The position numbers were made by a program, and so were the translations under genes. 6,373 bases of DNA from Sphingobacteriaceae bacterium (lineage in GTDB: Bacteria; Bacteroidota; Bacteroidia; Sphingobacteriales; Sphingobacteriaceae), in contig JANWIB010000075.1 in NCBI GenBank assembly GCA_025450155.1, forward strand, positions 1 to 6,373. Reading direction: 5' to 3'. This document shows positions 1 to 5,734 of the stretch, piece after piece (within the stretch, counting starts at the first letter, position 1; every line of letters begins with the position of its first letter). Under the pieces are notes generated by a model. The model had not been told where the DNA came from and ran no database searches. It worked only from the letters and a program-made list of their open reading frames with translations.

Positions 1-958
1 GGATATTCAGTAAAGCTCCTCTATCTAACGGATTTAAGTAAGTAATAACCGGCAACCGGCCAATTAACTCTGGAATTAAGCCAAACGAACGTAAATCCTG
101 TGGGGTAATGTATTTATAAAGGTTTTTAAGATCGATATTAACATCTTCTTTATTCACCTTGTACCCTACGGTTTGCGTGCGTAAACGATTGGCTATTTTT
201 TTCTCGATACCGTCAAAAGCGCCACCGCATATAAATAAAATATTATTGGTATTTACAGCGATCATTTTTTGATCGGGATGTTTACGCCCTCCTTGTGGGG
301 GTACATTTACTATGGTCCCTTCCAAAATTTTCAAAAGCGCTTGTTGCACTCCCTCACCGGATACATCTCTGGTGATTGATGGATTGTCGCTTTTACGTGC
401 AATCTTATCTACTTCATCAATATACACAATTCCTCTTTCGGCAGCGGCCACATCATAATCCGCAGCCTGTAATAAACGTGTCAGAATACTTTCTACATCT
501 TCTCCTACATAACCGGCTTCTGTTAATACAGTTGCATCGCAAATACAAAAAGGCACATGCAATACTTTGGCAATGGTTTTAGCTAATAAAGTTTTTCCCG
601 TGCCTGTTTCGCCAACCATAATGATGTTGGATTTTTCAATCTCTACCTCGTCTTTCTCTATTTTTTGATTAAGGCGCTTGTAATGATTGTACACGGCTAC
701 CGATAAAACTTTTTTGGCATCATCCTGCCCAATAACGTACTGATCTAAGTGCGATTTGATCTCGGTTGGCTTCAACAGAGTTAAAGCCGTTGAAGATGTT
801 TTATTTTTCCGGGTTGCCAGTTCTTCTGATAGAATTTGGTTAGCCTGTGCAACACATTTATCACAAATATGCGCATCCAAGCCCGCAATTAACATCAGAG
901 TGTCCTGCTTGCCCGAACCGCAAAATGAACATTTAATATCTTTTGTTGCTTTACTCAT
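1..958 (-). CDS. clpX: ATP-dependent Clp protease ATP-binding subunit ClpX (3'-truncated by window edge)
   Basis: AAA+ unfoldase that recognises tagged or native substrates, unfolds them with ATP and threads them into ClpP in the cytoplasm. About 319 residues are present; the family has about 410-425, so roughly the last 100, including the end of the small AAA+ domain, lie outside. Seen in the translation: an N-terminal four-cysteine zinc-binding domain (C10, C13, C32, C35); Walker A GETGTGKT at 116-123; pore-1 loop GYVG at 149-152; Walker B ending IDE at 180-182; the RDVSGEGVQQALLKILEGT signature at 197-215; the RKH pore loop at 225-227; and the arginine finger R301 in the GLIPELIGRLP stretch. 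The ClpP-docking loop, IGF in E. coli, reads VGY here (264-266). The ATG overlaps the clpP stop by one base (TAATG), which fixes the start and suggests translational coupling. No frameshift was found when read through. The family assignment is certain. Confidence 0.98.
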   Translation of the reverse strand, partial: MSKATKDIKCSFCGSGKQDTLMLIAGLDAHICDKCVAQANQILSEELATRKNKTSSTALTLLKPTEIKSHLDQYVIGQDDAKKVLSVAVYNHYKRLNQKIEKDEVEIEKSNIIMVGETGTGKTLLAKTIAKVLHVPFCICDATVLTEAGYVGEDVESILTRLLQAADYDVAAAERGIVYIDEVDKIARKSDNPSITRDVSGEGVQQALLKILEGTIVNVPPQGGRKHPDQKMIAVNTNNILFICGGAFDGIEKKIANRLRTQTVGYKVNKEDVNIDLKNLYKYITPQDLRSFGLIPELIGRLPVITYLNPLDRGALLNI

Positions 959-1662
959 TACTCTTTTCCCTCGTTAATCCTACCAAGCACTTCATCAATC
1001 ATGCCGAATTCTTTTGCTTCGCCTGCTATCATCCAGTAATCACGATCTGAAGCATCATGAACCTTCTGATAGTCCTGCCCACTATGCTTTGCAATGATAT
1101 CGTAAAGTTCCTTTTTTAACTTCAGTATCTCTCTCGCAGTGATTTCAATATCAGAGGCCTGTCCCTGCACACCACCCAATGGCTGGTGTATCATCACCCT
1201 GGAATGGCTTAATGCAGCACGTTTACCAGTTGCACCCGCACACAATAACACCGCAGCCATTGATGCTGCCATACCGGTACAAATAGTCGCGACATCGGGC
1301 GTGATGTATTGCATCGTATCGTAAATACCCAACCCTGCGTAAACAGATCCTCCGGGAGAGTTGATATAGATTTGGATATCACGTTTAGCATCGGTGGATT
1401 GGAGAAATAGCAATTGTGCCTGGATGATATTGGCGATATTATCGTAAATCGCATCGCCTAAAAAGATTATACGATCCATCATCAGTCGAGAAAACACATC
1501 CATTTGAGCCACATTTAACTGACGCTCCTCGATAATATATGGAGTCATGGCCATAGGAATGGCATTATTTTCAACTCTGGAAATAAAACGATCTACGTGT
1601 TGACTTCCTATGCGATGGTGCTTTACAGCATATTTACGAAATTCGTTTTTATCAACGTTCAT
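958..1662 (-). CDS. clpP: ATP-dependent Clp protease proteolytic subunit ClpP
   Basis: Serine peptidase that forms the barrel-shaped two-heptamer chamber of the ClpXP protease. The protein has 234 residues. The catalytic triad is visible as S134 (in GMAASMA), H159 (in MIHQPLGG) and D208 (in SDRDYWM). The S-H and H-D spacings, 25 and 49, equal those of E. coli ClpP (S97, H122, D171 of the mature enzyme). The oxyanion/strand motif INSPGGSVYAG is at 100-110. The region aligning with the mature E. coli N-terminus begins near residue 38, so the leader is about 37 residues against 14 in E. coli. The leader's FRKYAVKHH block resembles what I recall of other Bacteroidota ClpP, so I keep the first ATG rather than M37 or M39. 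It lies 103 bases downstream of tig and overlaps clpX by one base, giving the classic tig-clpP-clpX order. Confidence 0.98.
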   Translation of the reverse strand: MNVDKNEFRKYAVKHHRIGSQHVDRFISRVENNAIPMAMTPYIIEERQLNVAQMDVFSRLMMDRIIFLGDAIYDNIANIIQAQLLFLQSTDAKRDIQIYINSPGGSVYAGLGIYDTMQYITPDVATICTGMAASMAAVLLCAGATGKRAALSHSRVMIHQPLGGVQGQASDIEITAREILKLKKELYDIIAKHSGQDYQKVHDASDRDYWMIAGEAKEFGMIDEVLGRINEGKE

Positions 1663-1765
1663 ATTAGAAATTATTATTACTACTAAGTTATTTTTATAAG
1701 TTGGTTAAGCAGTCAGAATATCGTCAAGATATATTAGTAAGCTCAATTCAGCAATAAAACATTAA
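1663..1765 (-). other. tig-clpP intergenic spacer
   Basis: This 103-base AT-rich spacer separates the tig stop from the clpP ATG. I see no hairpin followed by a T-tract and no TAnnTTTG element on the minus strand. Read-through transcription from tig into clpP-clpX is therefore the simplest reading. A promoter that departs from the consensus cannot be excluded by eye. Confidence 0.5.
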
Positions 1766-3112
1766 TTAACTCAACTCAATAAATTTATTGTATCCAATTT
1801 CTTTTTTGTCTAAAGTAACAACAGTTTTCAGGTATTCAAATACTTTGTGCGCTTTTACTTCTTCGAATATCCTGTTTGCGTTTTCTTTGTCCTGCAAAAA
1901 CTGAACAGCATATTGCGCTAATTGTTCTTCGGCAATGGGTTGTGGGCTATACATACGGAATTGCGCATCTAAACGTTTTTTAGCTGTTTGAAAAATATCT
2001 TCGTATTTTATCTCGATATTATTCTCTTTAATGATTTTATTTTCAATTAAAGTCCATTTCAGATTACGTGCAAAATCATCATAGCCTTTTTCCAATTCTT
2101 GTTGGGTTAGATTTTGATTTGTAGCCTTCAACCAGCGTTTCAAAAACTCATCTGGTAATTTAAAATTTACTTTTTCGAGAGCAAATTTGAGTATGTCGTT
2201 TTGAAGTTTTTGATCTGCATTTTGCACCATCATATCCTCTAACTCTTTTGTAACACGAACTTTAAACTCCTCTTCAGTTGTTACCTCGTCAGCTCCGTAT
2301 ATTTTATCAAAGAACTCTTGGTCTAAATCTGCTTCTTCCAAACGGTTTACGTTTTTAACCGTTAGCTGAAATTTTGATTTCAAATCTTTTGCATCTTCTT
2401 CGCTGATGTTTAACAGGCGGGATACCTGATGCACATCGTTATCAAACGCTTTCTGAATATCAAATTCAACCACTTCATCCTTTTTAAGACCGATTAACGG
2501 TTTTTTAATCTTATTATCTTTTATCAGATCGAGACGAATGGAGGCGGTATTTGCAATACCTTCTTCAAAAACAGAACCATCTGTAGAAAGTTGCTTTAAT
2601 TCGGCATAAAGCACATCATTTTCTGCCGATACGTCCGGATTTGTCATTTTGCCATAACTCTTGCGAAGGTTGGTCATTCGCGAAGCAAGCGTTTCGGCAT
2701 CAATCTTAACCTCATAATAAGTTAATTTGTCTTTTGATGAAAAATCAATGGCAAATTCGGGGGCGAGACCTAATTCATAATTAAACTCAAACTCGTCGTT
2801 ATAGTCCCAGTTAAACTCTTTCTCTTCATCCACTTTGGGTAAAGGTTGGCCTAGTACTTCAATTTTATTTTCGTTGATGTAATTGTTAACTGTATCGTTT
2901 AGCAAAGTATTGATTTCATCTACCAAAATGCTTTTACCATACATCTTTTTTATATGGGCAGGAGGAACCATGCCGGGACGAAATCCGGGGATTTTTGCTT
3001 TTTTAGCCTGAGTTTTTATTGCTTTTTCAACTCTTTCTCGATAGTCTTCGGGCTTGATAGATACTTTTACAATTGAATTAAGGTTATCAATTTTCTCCTG
3101 TGTGATATTCAT
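1766..3112 (-). CDS. tig: Trigger factor, ribosome-associated chaperone
   Basis: Trigger factor docks at the ribosome exit tunnel and shields nascent chains. The 448-residue length is close to the usual 430-450. The N-terminal ribosome-binding domain carries the signature GFRPGMVP at 43-50, at the same position as GFRKGKVP in E. coli, followed by the conserved KKMYGK segment. A middle region (about 163-258) sits where the FKBP-type peptidyl-prolyl isomerase domain belongs but lacks the recognisable FKBP core, so isomerase activity is doubtful. Residues about 260-440 form the long helical C-terminal chaperone domain, rich in charged residues. No Shine-Dalgarno sequence precedes the ATG; the leader is A-rich. 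The gene heads the tig-clpP-clpX operon. Its ATG is only 28 bases from the T-tract of the tRNA-Leu terminator, and I found no good promoter in that gap. Confidence 0.96.
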   Translation of the reverse strand: MNITQEKIDNLNSIVKVSIKPEDYRERVEKAIKTQAKKAKIPGFRPGMVPPAHIKKMYGKSILVDEINTLLNDTVNNYINENKIEVLGQPLPKVDEEKEFNWDYNDEFEFNYELGLAPEFAIDFSSKDKLTYYEVKIDAETLASRMTNLRKSYGKMTNPDVSAENDVLYAELKQLSTDGSVFEEGIANTASIRLDLIKDNKIKKPLIGLKKDEVVEFDIQKAFDNDVHQVSRLLNISEEDAKDLKSKFQLTVKNVNRLEEADLDQEFFDKIYGADEVTTEEEFKVRVTKELEDMMVQNADQKLQNDILKFALEKVNFKLPDEFLKRWLKATNQNLTQQELEKGYDDFARNLKWTLIENKIIKENNIEIKYEDIFQTAKKRLDAQFRMYSPQPIAEEQLAQYAVQFLQDKENANRIFEEVKAHKVFEYLKTVVTLDKKEIGYNKFIELS

Positions 3113-3140
3113 TTTGAACTGTTCTTACGTTAATGCCTAT

Positions 3141-3169
3141 ACAAAAATTCCCCGGTGTAGCCGGGGAAT
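3141..3169 (-). terminator. Rho-independent terminator after tRNA-Leu(UAG)
   Basis: A perfect 9-bp stem (3147-3155 with 3161-3169, core CCCCGG) with a 5-base loop is followed on the minus strand by five T residues at 3148-3144. It begins 6 bases past the tRNA discriminator base, so it ends the tRNA transcript. It also lies directly upstream of tig and could attenuate read-through into that gene. Confidence 0.85.
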
Positions 3170-3174
3170 GGTCG

Positions 3175-3256
3175 TGCGGAAGAAGGGACTCGAACCCCCA
3201 CGCCTCGCGGCGCCAGATCCTAAGTCTGGTGCGGCTACCAATTACGCCACTTCCGC
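3175..3256 (-). tRNA. tRNA-Leu, anticodon UAG
   Basis: A complete type II (long variable arm) tRNA on the minus strand, 82 nt including the discriminator A. The acceptor stem GCGGAAG/CTTCCGC is fully paired. The D-arm contains AATTGGTAG. The anticodon stem CCAGA/TCTGG encloses loop CTTAGGA, giving anticodon UAG (reads CUA leucine codons). The variable arm folds as a GC-rich hairpin, and the T-arm holds GTTCGAGT with two G-U pairs. The 3' CCA is not encoded, so it must be added after transcription. A matching promoter lies upstream and a terminator just downstream, so the gene is its own transcription unit. Confidence 0.97.
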
Positions 3257-3281
3257 TTTAGGATATGTTATTTTAGGACGG

Positions 3282-3313
3282 CAAAAATACTTTTTTATTA
3301 TAATAAGTACAAA
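3282..3313 (-). promoter_or_regulatory. Bacteroidota-type promoter of tRNA-Leu(UAG)
   Basis: On the minus strand a -33 TTTG (3313-3310) is followed after 20 bases by a -7 box TATTTTTG (3289-3282), which fits the TAnnTTTG consensus of the Bacteroidota primary sigma factor. Transcription would start about 15-20 bases before the mature tRNA 5' end at 3256. The element and spacing are seen; its activity is inferred. Confidence 0.75.
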
Positions 3314-3358
3314 TAAATAATTTAAAGGGCGCTTATATTGGAGGGATTTATTAAAAAA

Positions 3359-3514
3359 TTACTCGGCTATTGCACGTGTAAGTTTTTGATGAAGAACAGA
3401 AATATCGAATGGTTTACTTAATACATCATTTGCGCCTGCATTTAAGGCAGCTCGTATCTCTTCTTCTAATATGTTTGCAGAAAGAGTGTTTCTAAGAATT
3501 TGTTCTACTCGCAC
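3359..3514 (-). pseudogene. Remnant of a response-regulator receiver (REC) domain, C-terminal end only
   Basis: Reading from the stop at 3361-3359 back to a possible GTG at 3514-3512 gives 51 codons; the frame is open up to a stop at 3556-3554. From the LSANILEEE stretch onward it matches the last third of a receiver domain: the position of the conserved Thr/Ser-Ala (LSAN), a helix ending AALNAGANDVL, the conserved lysine-proline motif SKPF, and the final helix. The phosphoacceptor aspartate, the acidic pocket and strands 1-3 are absent, and the residues before LSAN do not look like a receiver. I therefore call it a decayed or rearranged tail of a response regulator or hybrid histidine kinase, with the breakpoint near 3485-3495. 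No initiation signal is apparent. It could be an expressed micropeptide, but nothing supports that. Confidence 0.7.
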
Positions 3515-3605
3515 TTGTCCAATTGATATAAAAGTAAAATTATAAAACCCTTCTTAGCATAGTATGTTAGCTATACAGTAGCAACAAGAATTAAATATAA
3601 CCACT

Positions 3606-4151
3606 ATGAAAAAGCAGGGAGAGAAAAATCAAGAAACACAAACAGGTTTTGACGAATCAGGATTGAAATACCTTTTTTTGGATGAATTAAAAGATATTTA
3701 TTGGGCCGAAAAACACTTGGCAAAAGCGCTTCCAAAAATGGCGAAAGGTGCTACGTCTGAAGAGCTAAGATCTGCGATACAACAACATTTAACTGAAACA
3801 GAAAACCAGATACACCGTCTTGAACAAGTTTTTAACACCATGGATATAAAAGTAGTAGGTAAAAAATGTGAAGCAATGGAAGGATTAGTAGAAGAAAGTA
3901 AAAATATGTTGGAAGAAACTGCAGATGGAAGTTTAACACGCGATGCGGCTATCATTTCTTCTGCGCAAAAAATTGAGCATTATGAAATTGCATCCTATGG
4001 TACTTTACGAACTTTAGCTACTCATCTGGGAAATACAGAAGCTGCCCGGCTGCTTGAAGAGACTTTGAAGGAAGAAAAAAATGCAGATGTCAAACTAACT
4101 GAAATTGCTGAAAGCTTTGTCAACGAATCTGCTAAAGCTGAAAAGGTGTAA
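3606..4151 (+). CDS. YciF/YciE-type ferritin-like protein (DUF892 family)
   Basis: The 181-residue acidic, all-helical cytoplasmic protein matches the DUF892 (YciE/YciF) ferritin-like family. Family hallmarks seen: LFLDELKDIYWAEKHLAKALPKMA (23-46), a TENQIHRLEQVF helix (65-76), KKCEAMEGLVEE (86-97), and KIEHYEIASYGTLRTLA (122-138). The repeated Glu/His residues on helices (E35, E66, E124, H125, E127, E157) are candidate metal ligands; exact ligands are inferred from the ferritin-like fold. Known members are induced by osmotic or general stress in enterobacteria, and their molecular role is not settled. The first 18 residues are polar and outside the domain. There is no clear Shine-Dalgarno sequence before the ATG. 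A second helical-bundle gene follows after 15 bases on the same strand, so the two are probably co-transcribed. Both genes run opposite to all their neighbours. Confidence 0.9.
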   Translation: MKKQGEKNQETQTGFDESGLKYLFLDELKDIYWAEKHLAKALPKMAKGATSEELRSAIQQHLTETENQIHRLEQVFNTMDIKVVGKKCEAMEGLVEESKNMLEETADGSLTRDAAIISSAQKIEHYEIASYGTLRTLATHLGNTEAARLLEETLKEEKNADVKLTEIAESFVNESAKAEKV

Positions 4152-4166
4152 AAACAGTGGATTAAT

Positions 4167-4619
4167 ATGGAAGATAAAACTATAGCAGATGAACTAAGAC
4201 ATTTGCTTTCCATTTGTAATGGCGGTAAAGAAGGCTACAAACATGCCGCTAAAGATGCCGAAAAAGGCGAGTTAAAGGCCCTTTTTACAACCTATTCGCT
4301 TCAACGAGCGGAGTTCGCTAATAACTTAAGAACGTGTATTCATCAGATTGGAGGCAATCCGGATAATGAAAGTAGCGGATCTTTAGGGGTACTGCACCGC
4401 ACATGGATTGACATTAAGACTGCATTGACCGGAAAAGATAATAAAGCAGTTTTAGAGGCTTGTCTTATGGGCGAAAAAGCAGCAGTGGAAGCCTATGACA
4501 AGGTCTTAAAAAATAGAAATATAGGTACAGACATACGCCAGATATTGATGCAGCAACGCTCGCAAATTAGCGAAGCTTTACATCATATTCAACGCCTTGA
4601 GATCCAAGAAGCTTCTTAA
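4167..4619 (+). CDS. PA2169-family four-helix-bundle protein (DUF2383)
   Basis: The 150-residue protein matches the PA2169/DUF2383 family, predicted four-helix bundles of the ferritin-like class. Seen: the N-terminal CNGGKEGYKHAAKDAEKGEL block (17-36) and ALF; the R47-x2-F helix; the GG-N-P turn (62-65); the signature GSLGVLHRTWIDIKTALTG (71-89); and helix 4 beginning near 92 with E98 and E103. There is no signal peptide, so it should be cytoplasmic. The function of the family is not established; members often sit near stress or envelope-related genes. The gene is 15 bases downstream of the YciF-like gene and is followed 14 bases past its stop by a strong hairpin, so the two form a closed bicistronic unit. 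The start has no obvious Shine-Dalgarno sequence but agrees with the domain beginning at once. Confidence 0.88.
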   Translation: MEDKTIADELRHLLSICNGGKEGYKHAAKDAEKGELKALFTTYSLQRAEFANNLRTCIHQIGGNPDNESSGSLGVLHRTWIDIKTALTGKDNKAVLEACLMGEKAAVEAYDKVLKNRNIGTDIRQILMQQRSQISEALHHIQRLEIQEAS

Positions 4620-4633
4620 GGTATTCGTACAAA

Positions 4634-4675
4634 ACAACAGAAAAGCCTGAGAGATTTCTCAGGCTTTTCTGTTGT
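4634..4675. terminator. Bidirectional rho-independent terminator between convergent units
   Basis: A perfect 19-bp inverted repeat (4634-4652 with 4657-4675) with a 4-base loop. The GC core GCCTGAGA/TCTCAGGC is flanked by AAAA on one side and TTTT on the other, so it has a T-tract in both directions. It would end the plus-strand helical-bundle operon and the minus-strand tRNA-Leu(CAA) transcript. The outer arm reaches within 2 bases of the tRNA 3' end. Confidence 0.93.
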
Positions 4676-4677
4676 TG

Positions 4678-4761
4678 TACCCAGGGCCGGGGTCGAACCG
4701 GCACGATCGTGAAATCATTGGTGTTTGAGACCAACGCGTCTACCAATTCCGCCACCTGGGC
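4678..4761 (-). tRNA. tRNA-Leu, anticodon CAA
   Basis: A complete type II tRNA, 84 nt including the discriminator A. The acceptor stem GCCCAGG/CCTGGGT has a terminal G-U pair. The anticodon stem TTGGT/ACCAA encloses loop CTCAAAC, giving anticodon CAA (reads UUG leucine codons). A long variable arm and a T-arm with GTTCGACC are present, and the D-arm contains AATTGGTAG. The 3' CCA is not encoded; the bases after the discriminator read CAA. It has its own promoter and ends in the bidirectional terminator. It lies on the same strand as tRNA-Leu(UAG), 1.4 kb away. Confidence 0.97.
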
Positions 4762-4776
4762 TTAAACGCGGGGATG

Positions 4777-4807
4777 CAAATGTATTAAACGTTGATCTAT
4801 TTGCAAA
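4777..4807 (-). promoter_or_regulatory. Bacteroidota-type promoter of tRNA-Leu(CAA)
   Basis: On the minus strand a -33 TTTG (4807-4804), a 19-base spacer and a -7 box TACATTTG (4784-4777) fit the TTTG/TAnnTTTG consensus exactly. The -33 box begins 3 bases past the stop codon of the upstream lipoprotein gene. No terminator separates them, so the tRNA may also be carried on read-through transcripts from the rseP-hscB cluster. Confidence 0.8.
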
Positions 4808-4810
4808 GCA

Positions 4811-5203
4811 TTATTTATTTATTTGGGCCGAATCTAATAGATTTGGGGGCAATATCGGCTCCCATCCTTCATTTTCTGATTCAAACGCCACAATGGGCTC
4901 CGAGTTAATTTTCATGAGGCTATCAGCATTATCATATTCAAGTTGTATAACCTGCCCCTCATGTAACCTAAACAACTCCCCCTTAATCTCTAAATAAATA
5001 GAATCCGTCTTATCACCTGTTAAAAAAACGAGCTTGGCAATAGGATTAGCTCCATTAGAAATTTTATTCGTGTAACTTACTTTTTGAACCTTAGCTAGGT
5101 TTATTGCACGTATATCCCTATCATTTTGTGCCTTATTATTGCCGCAGCCTCCTAACAATATTACCAGACTTGCAACACTGACCAATTTTGCTTGAATATT
5201 CAT
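4811..5203 (-). CDS. Small predicted lipoprotein of unknown function
   Basis: The 130-residue protein starts with a short charged head (K6), a hydrophobic segment (7-17) and a lipobox-like LGGC with C20 as the lipidation site, then GNN. This indicates export and lipid anchoring after signal peptidase II cleavage. The mature part (20-130) is polar, with short alternating segments such as PIAKLVFL, SIYLEIKG and QVIQLEYD that suggest beta structure. I recognise no family or catalytic motif. The ATG lies 9 bases after the hscB stop, so it is very likely co-transcribed with hscB and rseP. Beyond being a cell-envelope protein, no function can be given. Confidence 0.85.
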   Translation of the reverse strand: MNIQAKLVSVASLVILLGGCGNNKAQNDRDIRAINLAKVQKVSYTNKISNGANPIAKLVFLTGDKTDSIYLEIKGELFRLHEGQVIQLEYDNADSLMKINSEPIVAFESENEGWEPILPPNLLDSAQINK

Positions 5204-5212
5204 ACAATTTTT

Positions 5213-5734
5213 TCAGAAAGAGGTAATTTTTTCTTTAATACGCAACAAATATTTTTGCCTGTACCAAATGTCTTTTATCTTATTTAAAATTAACGTTTTC
5301 GCATCTTCATCTGCCCCATCAAATTGAACAGATAAGTGTTCCAAATCTTTTTCAAGTGATTGTTCGATAGTAGCTATCTGCAAGGATATTTTTTGTATTT
5401 GTGATGAATCTGCACCGAACTCCAGTTCCATTAAGGCTTCATTTATTTCCATCATCTCCATCAGAAACTCCTGAGGAATTTGCTGTTTTTCACCTTCAAT
5501 TAGCAAACCATGCAGTTCTAAAACATAGGATATGCGTTTCCGAAAATTACTTAAAACTTGATAGGCTTTGTTATTTAACGTGGATCGCTCAAGAATTTCC
5601 TGCCGTTTATCTTCCGACTCATTTATATAGAAATCCGGATGGTATTTTTTGCTCAACTCATAAAATTTTCTTTTTACCAATTGTTCATCCACGTTTAAGG
5701 ATACGGGAAGATCATATAGCTCAAAGTAATTCAC
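5213..5734 (-). CDS. hscB: HscB-like J-domain co-chaperone for iron-sulfur cluster assembly
   Basis: HscB delivers the scaffold IscU to an Hsp70 (HscA) and stimulates its ATPase during cluster transfer. The 173-residue length is as in E. coli (171). The N-terminal J-domain has the HPD tripeptide at 32-34, the same position as in E. coli HscB, and the helix LNNKAYQVLSNFRKRISYVL (53-72). The C-terminal three-helix domain has FLMEMMEINEAL at 90-101, aligning with FLMEQLELREEL, the part of E. coli HscB that contacts IscU. The start is GTG, overlapping the rseP stop by one base (TAGTG). The next in-frame methionine is residue 92, too late for a J-domain, so the GTG is well supported and translation is probably coupled to rseP. 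No Hsp70 or scaffold gene lies nearby in the window. Confidence 0.92.
   Translation of the reverse strand: MNYFELYDLPVSLNVDEQLVKRKFYELSKKYHPDFYINESEDKRQEILERSTLNNKAYQVLSNFRKRISYVLELHGLLIEGEKQQIPQEFLMEMMEINEALMELEFGADSSQIQKISLQIATIEQSLEKDLEHLSVQFDGADEDAKTLILNKIKDIWYRQKYLLRIKEKITSF

Larger units (their letters stand above)
3257..3605. other. Gene-poor stretch between tRNA-Leu(UAG) and the YciF-like gene
   Basis: These 349 bases hold the tRNA promoter, the receiver-domain remnant on the minus strand and an AT-rich leader of about 90 bases before the plus-strand ferritin-like gene. I found no good TAnnTTTG element for that plus-strand gene; the nearest, TATGTTAG at 3563-3570, has one mismatch and lacks a partner -33 TTTG. 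No repeats, integrase fragment or second RNA gene were seen. Confidence 0.6.

Noticed and set aside
376..582. Plus-strand open frame of 68 codons
   Set aside because: It lies inside clpX on the opposite strand, has low-complexity His/Leu-rich content and no recognisable motif; it is a shadow frame.
1139..1454. Overlapping short frames on both strands within clpP
   Set aside because: They are antisense or out of frame to the clpP catalytic core, whose triad and spacing are intact.
3054..3320. Plus-strand frame of 88 codons across the tig start, terminator and tRNA-Leu(UAG)
   Set aside because: It reads through an antisense tRNA and terminator and has no protein character of its own.
3554..3573. 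Weak inverted symmetry around TAGCATAGTATGTTAGCTA upstream of the YciF-like gene
   Set aside because: The arms are short and imperfect; I cannot separate an operator from chance in AT-rich sequence.
3175..4761. Possible att-type direct repeats from the two tRNA-Leu genes
   Set aside because: The shared stretches (AATTGGTAG in the D-arm and GGTTCGA in the T-arm) are common to tRNA-Leu genes generally, and no copy of either tRNA 3' end occurs at the other border of the intervening segment.
4567..4997. Frames crossing tRNA-Leu(CAA) on both strands
   Set aside because: They are made of tRNA, terminator and antisense lipoprotein sequence; the RNA structure explains the conservation.
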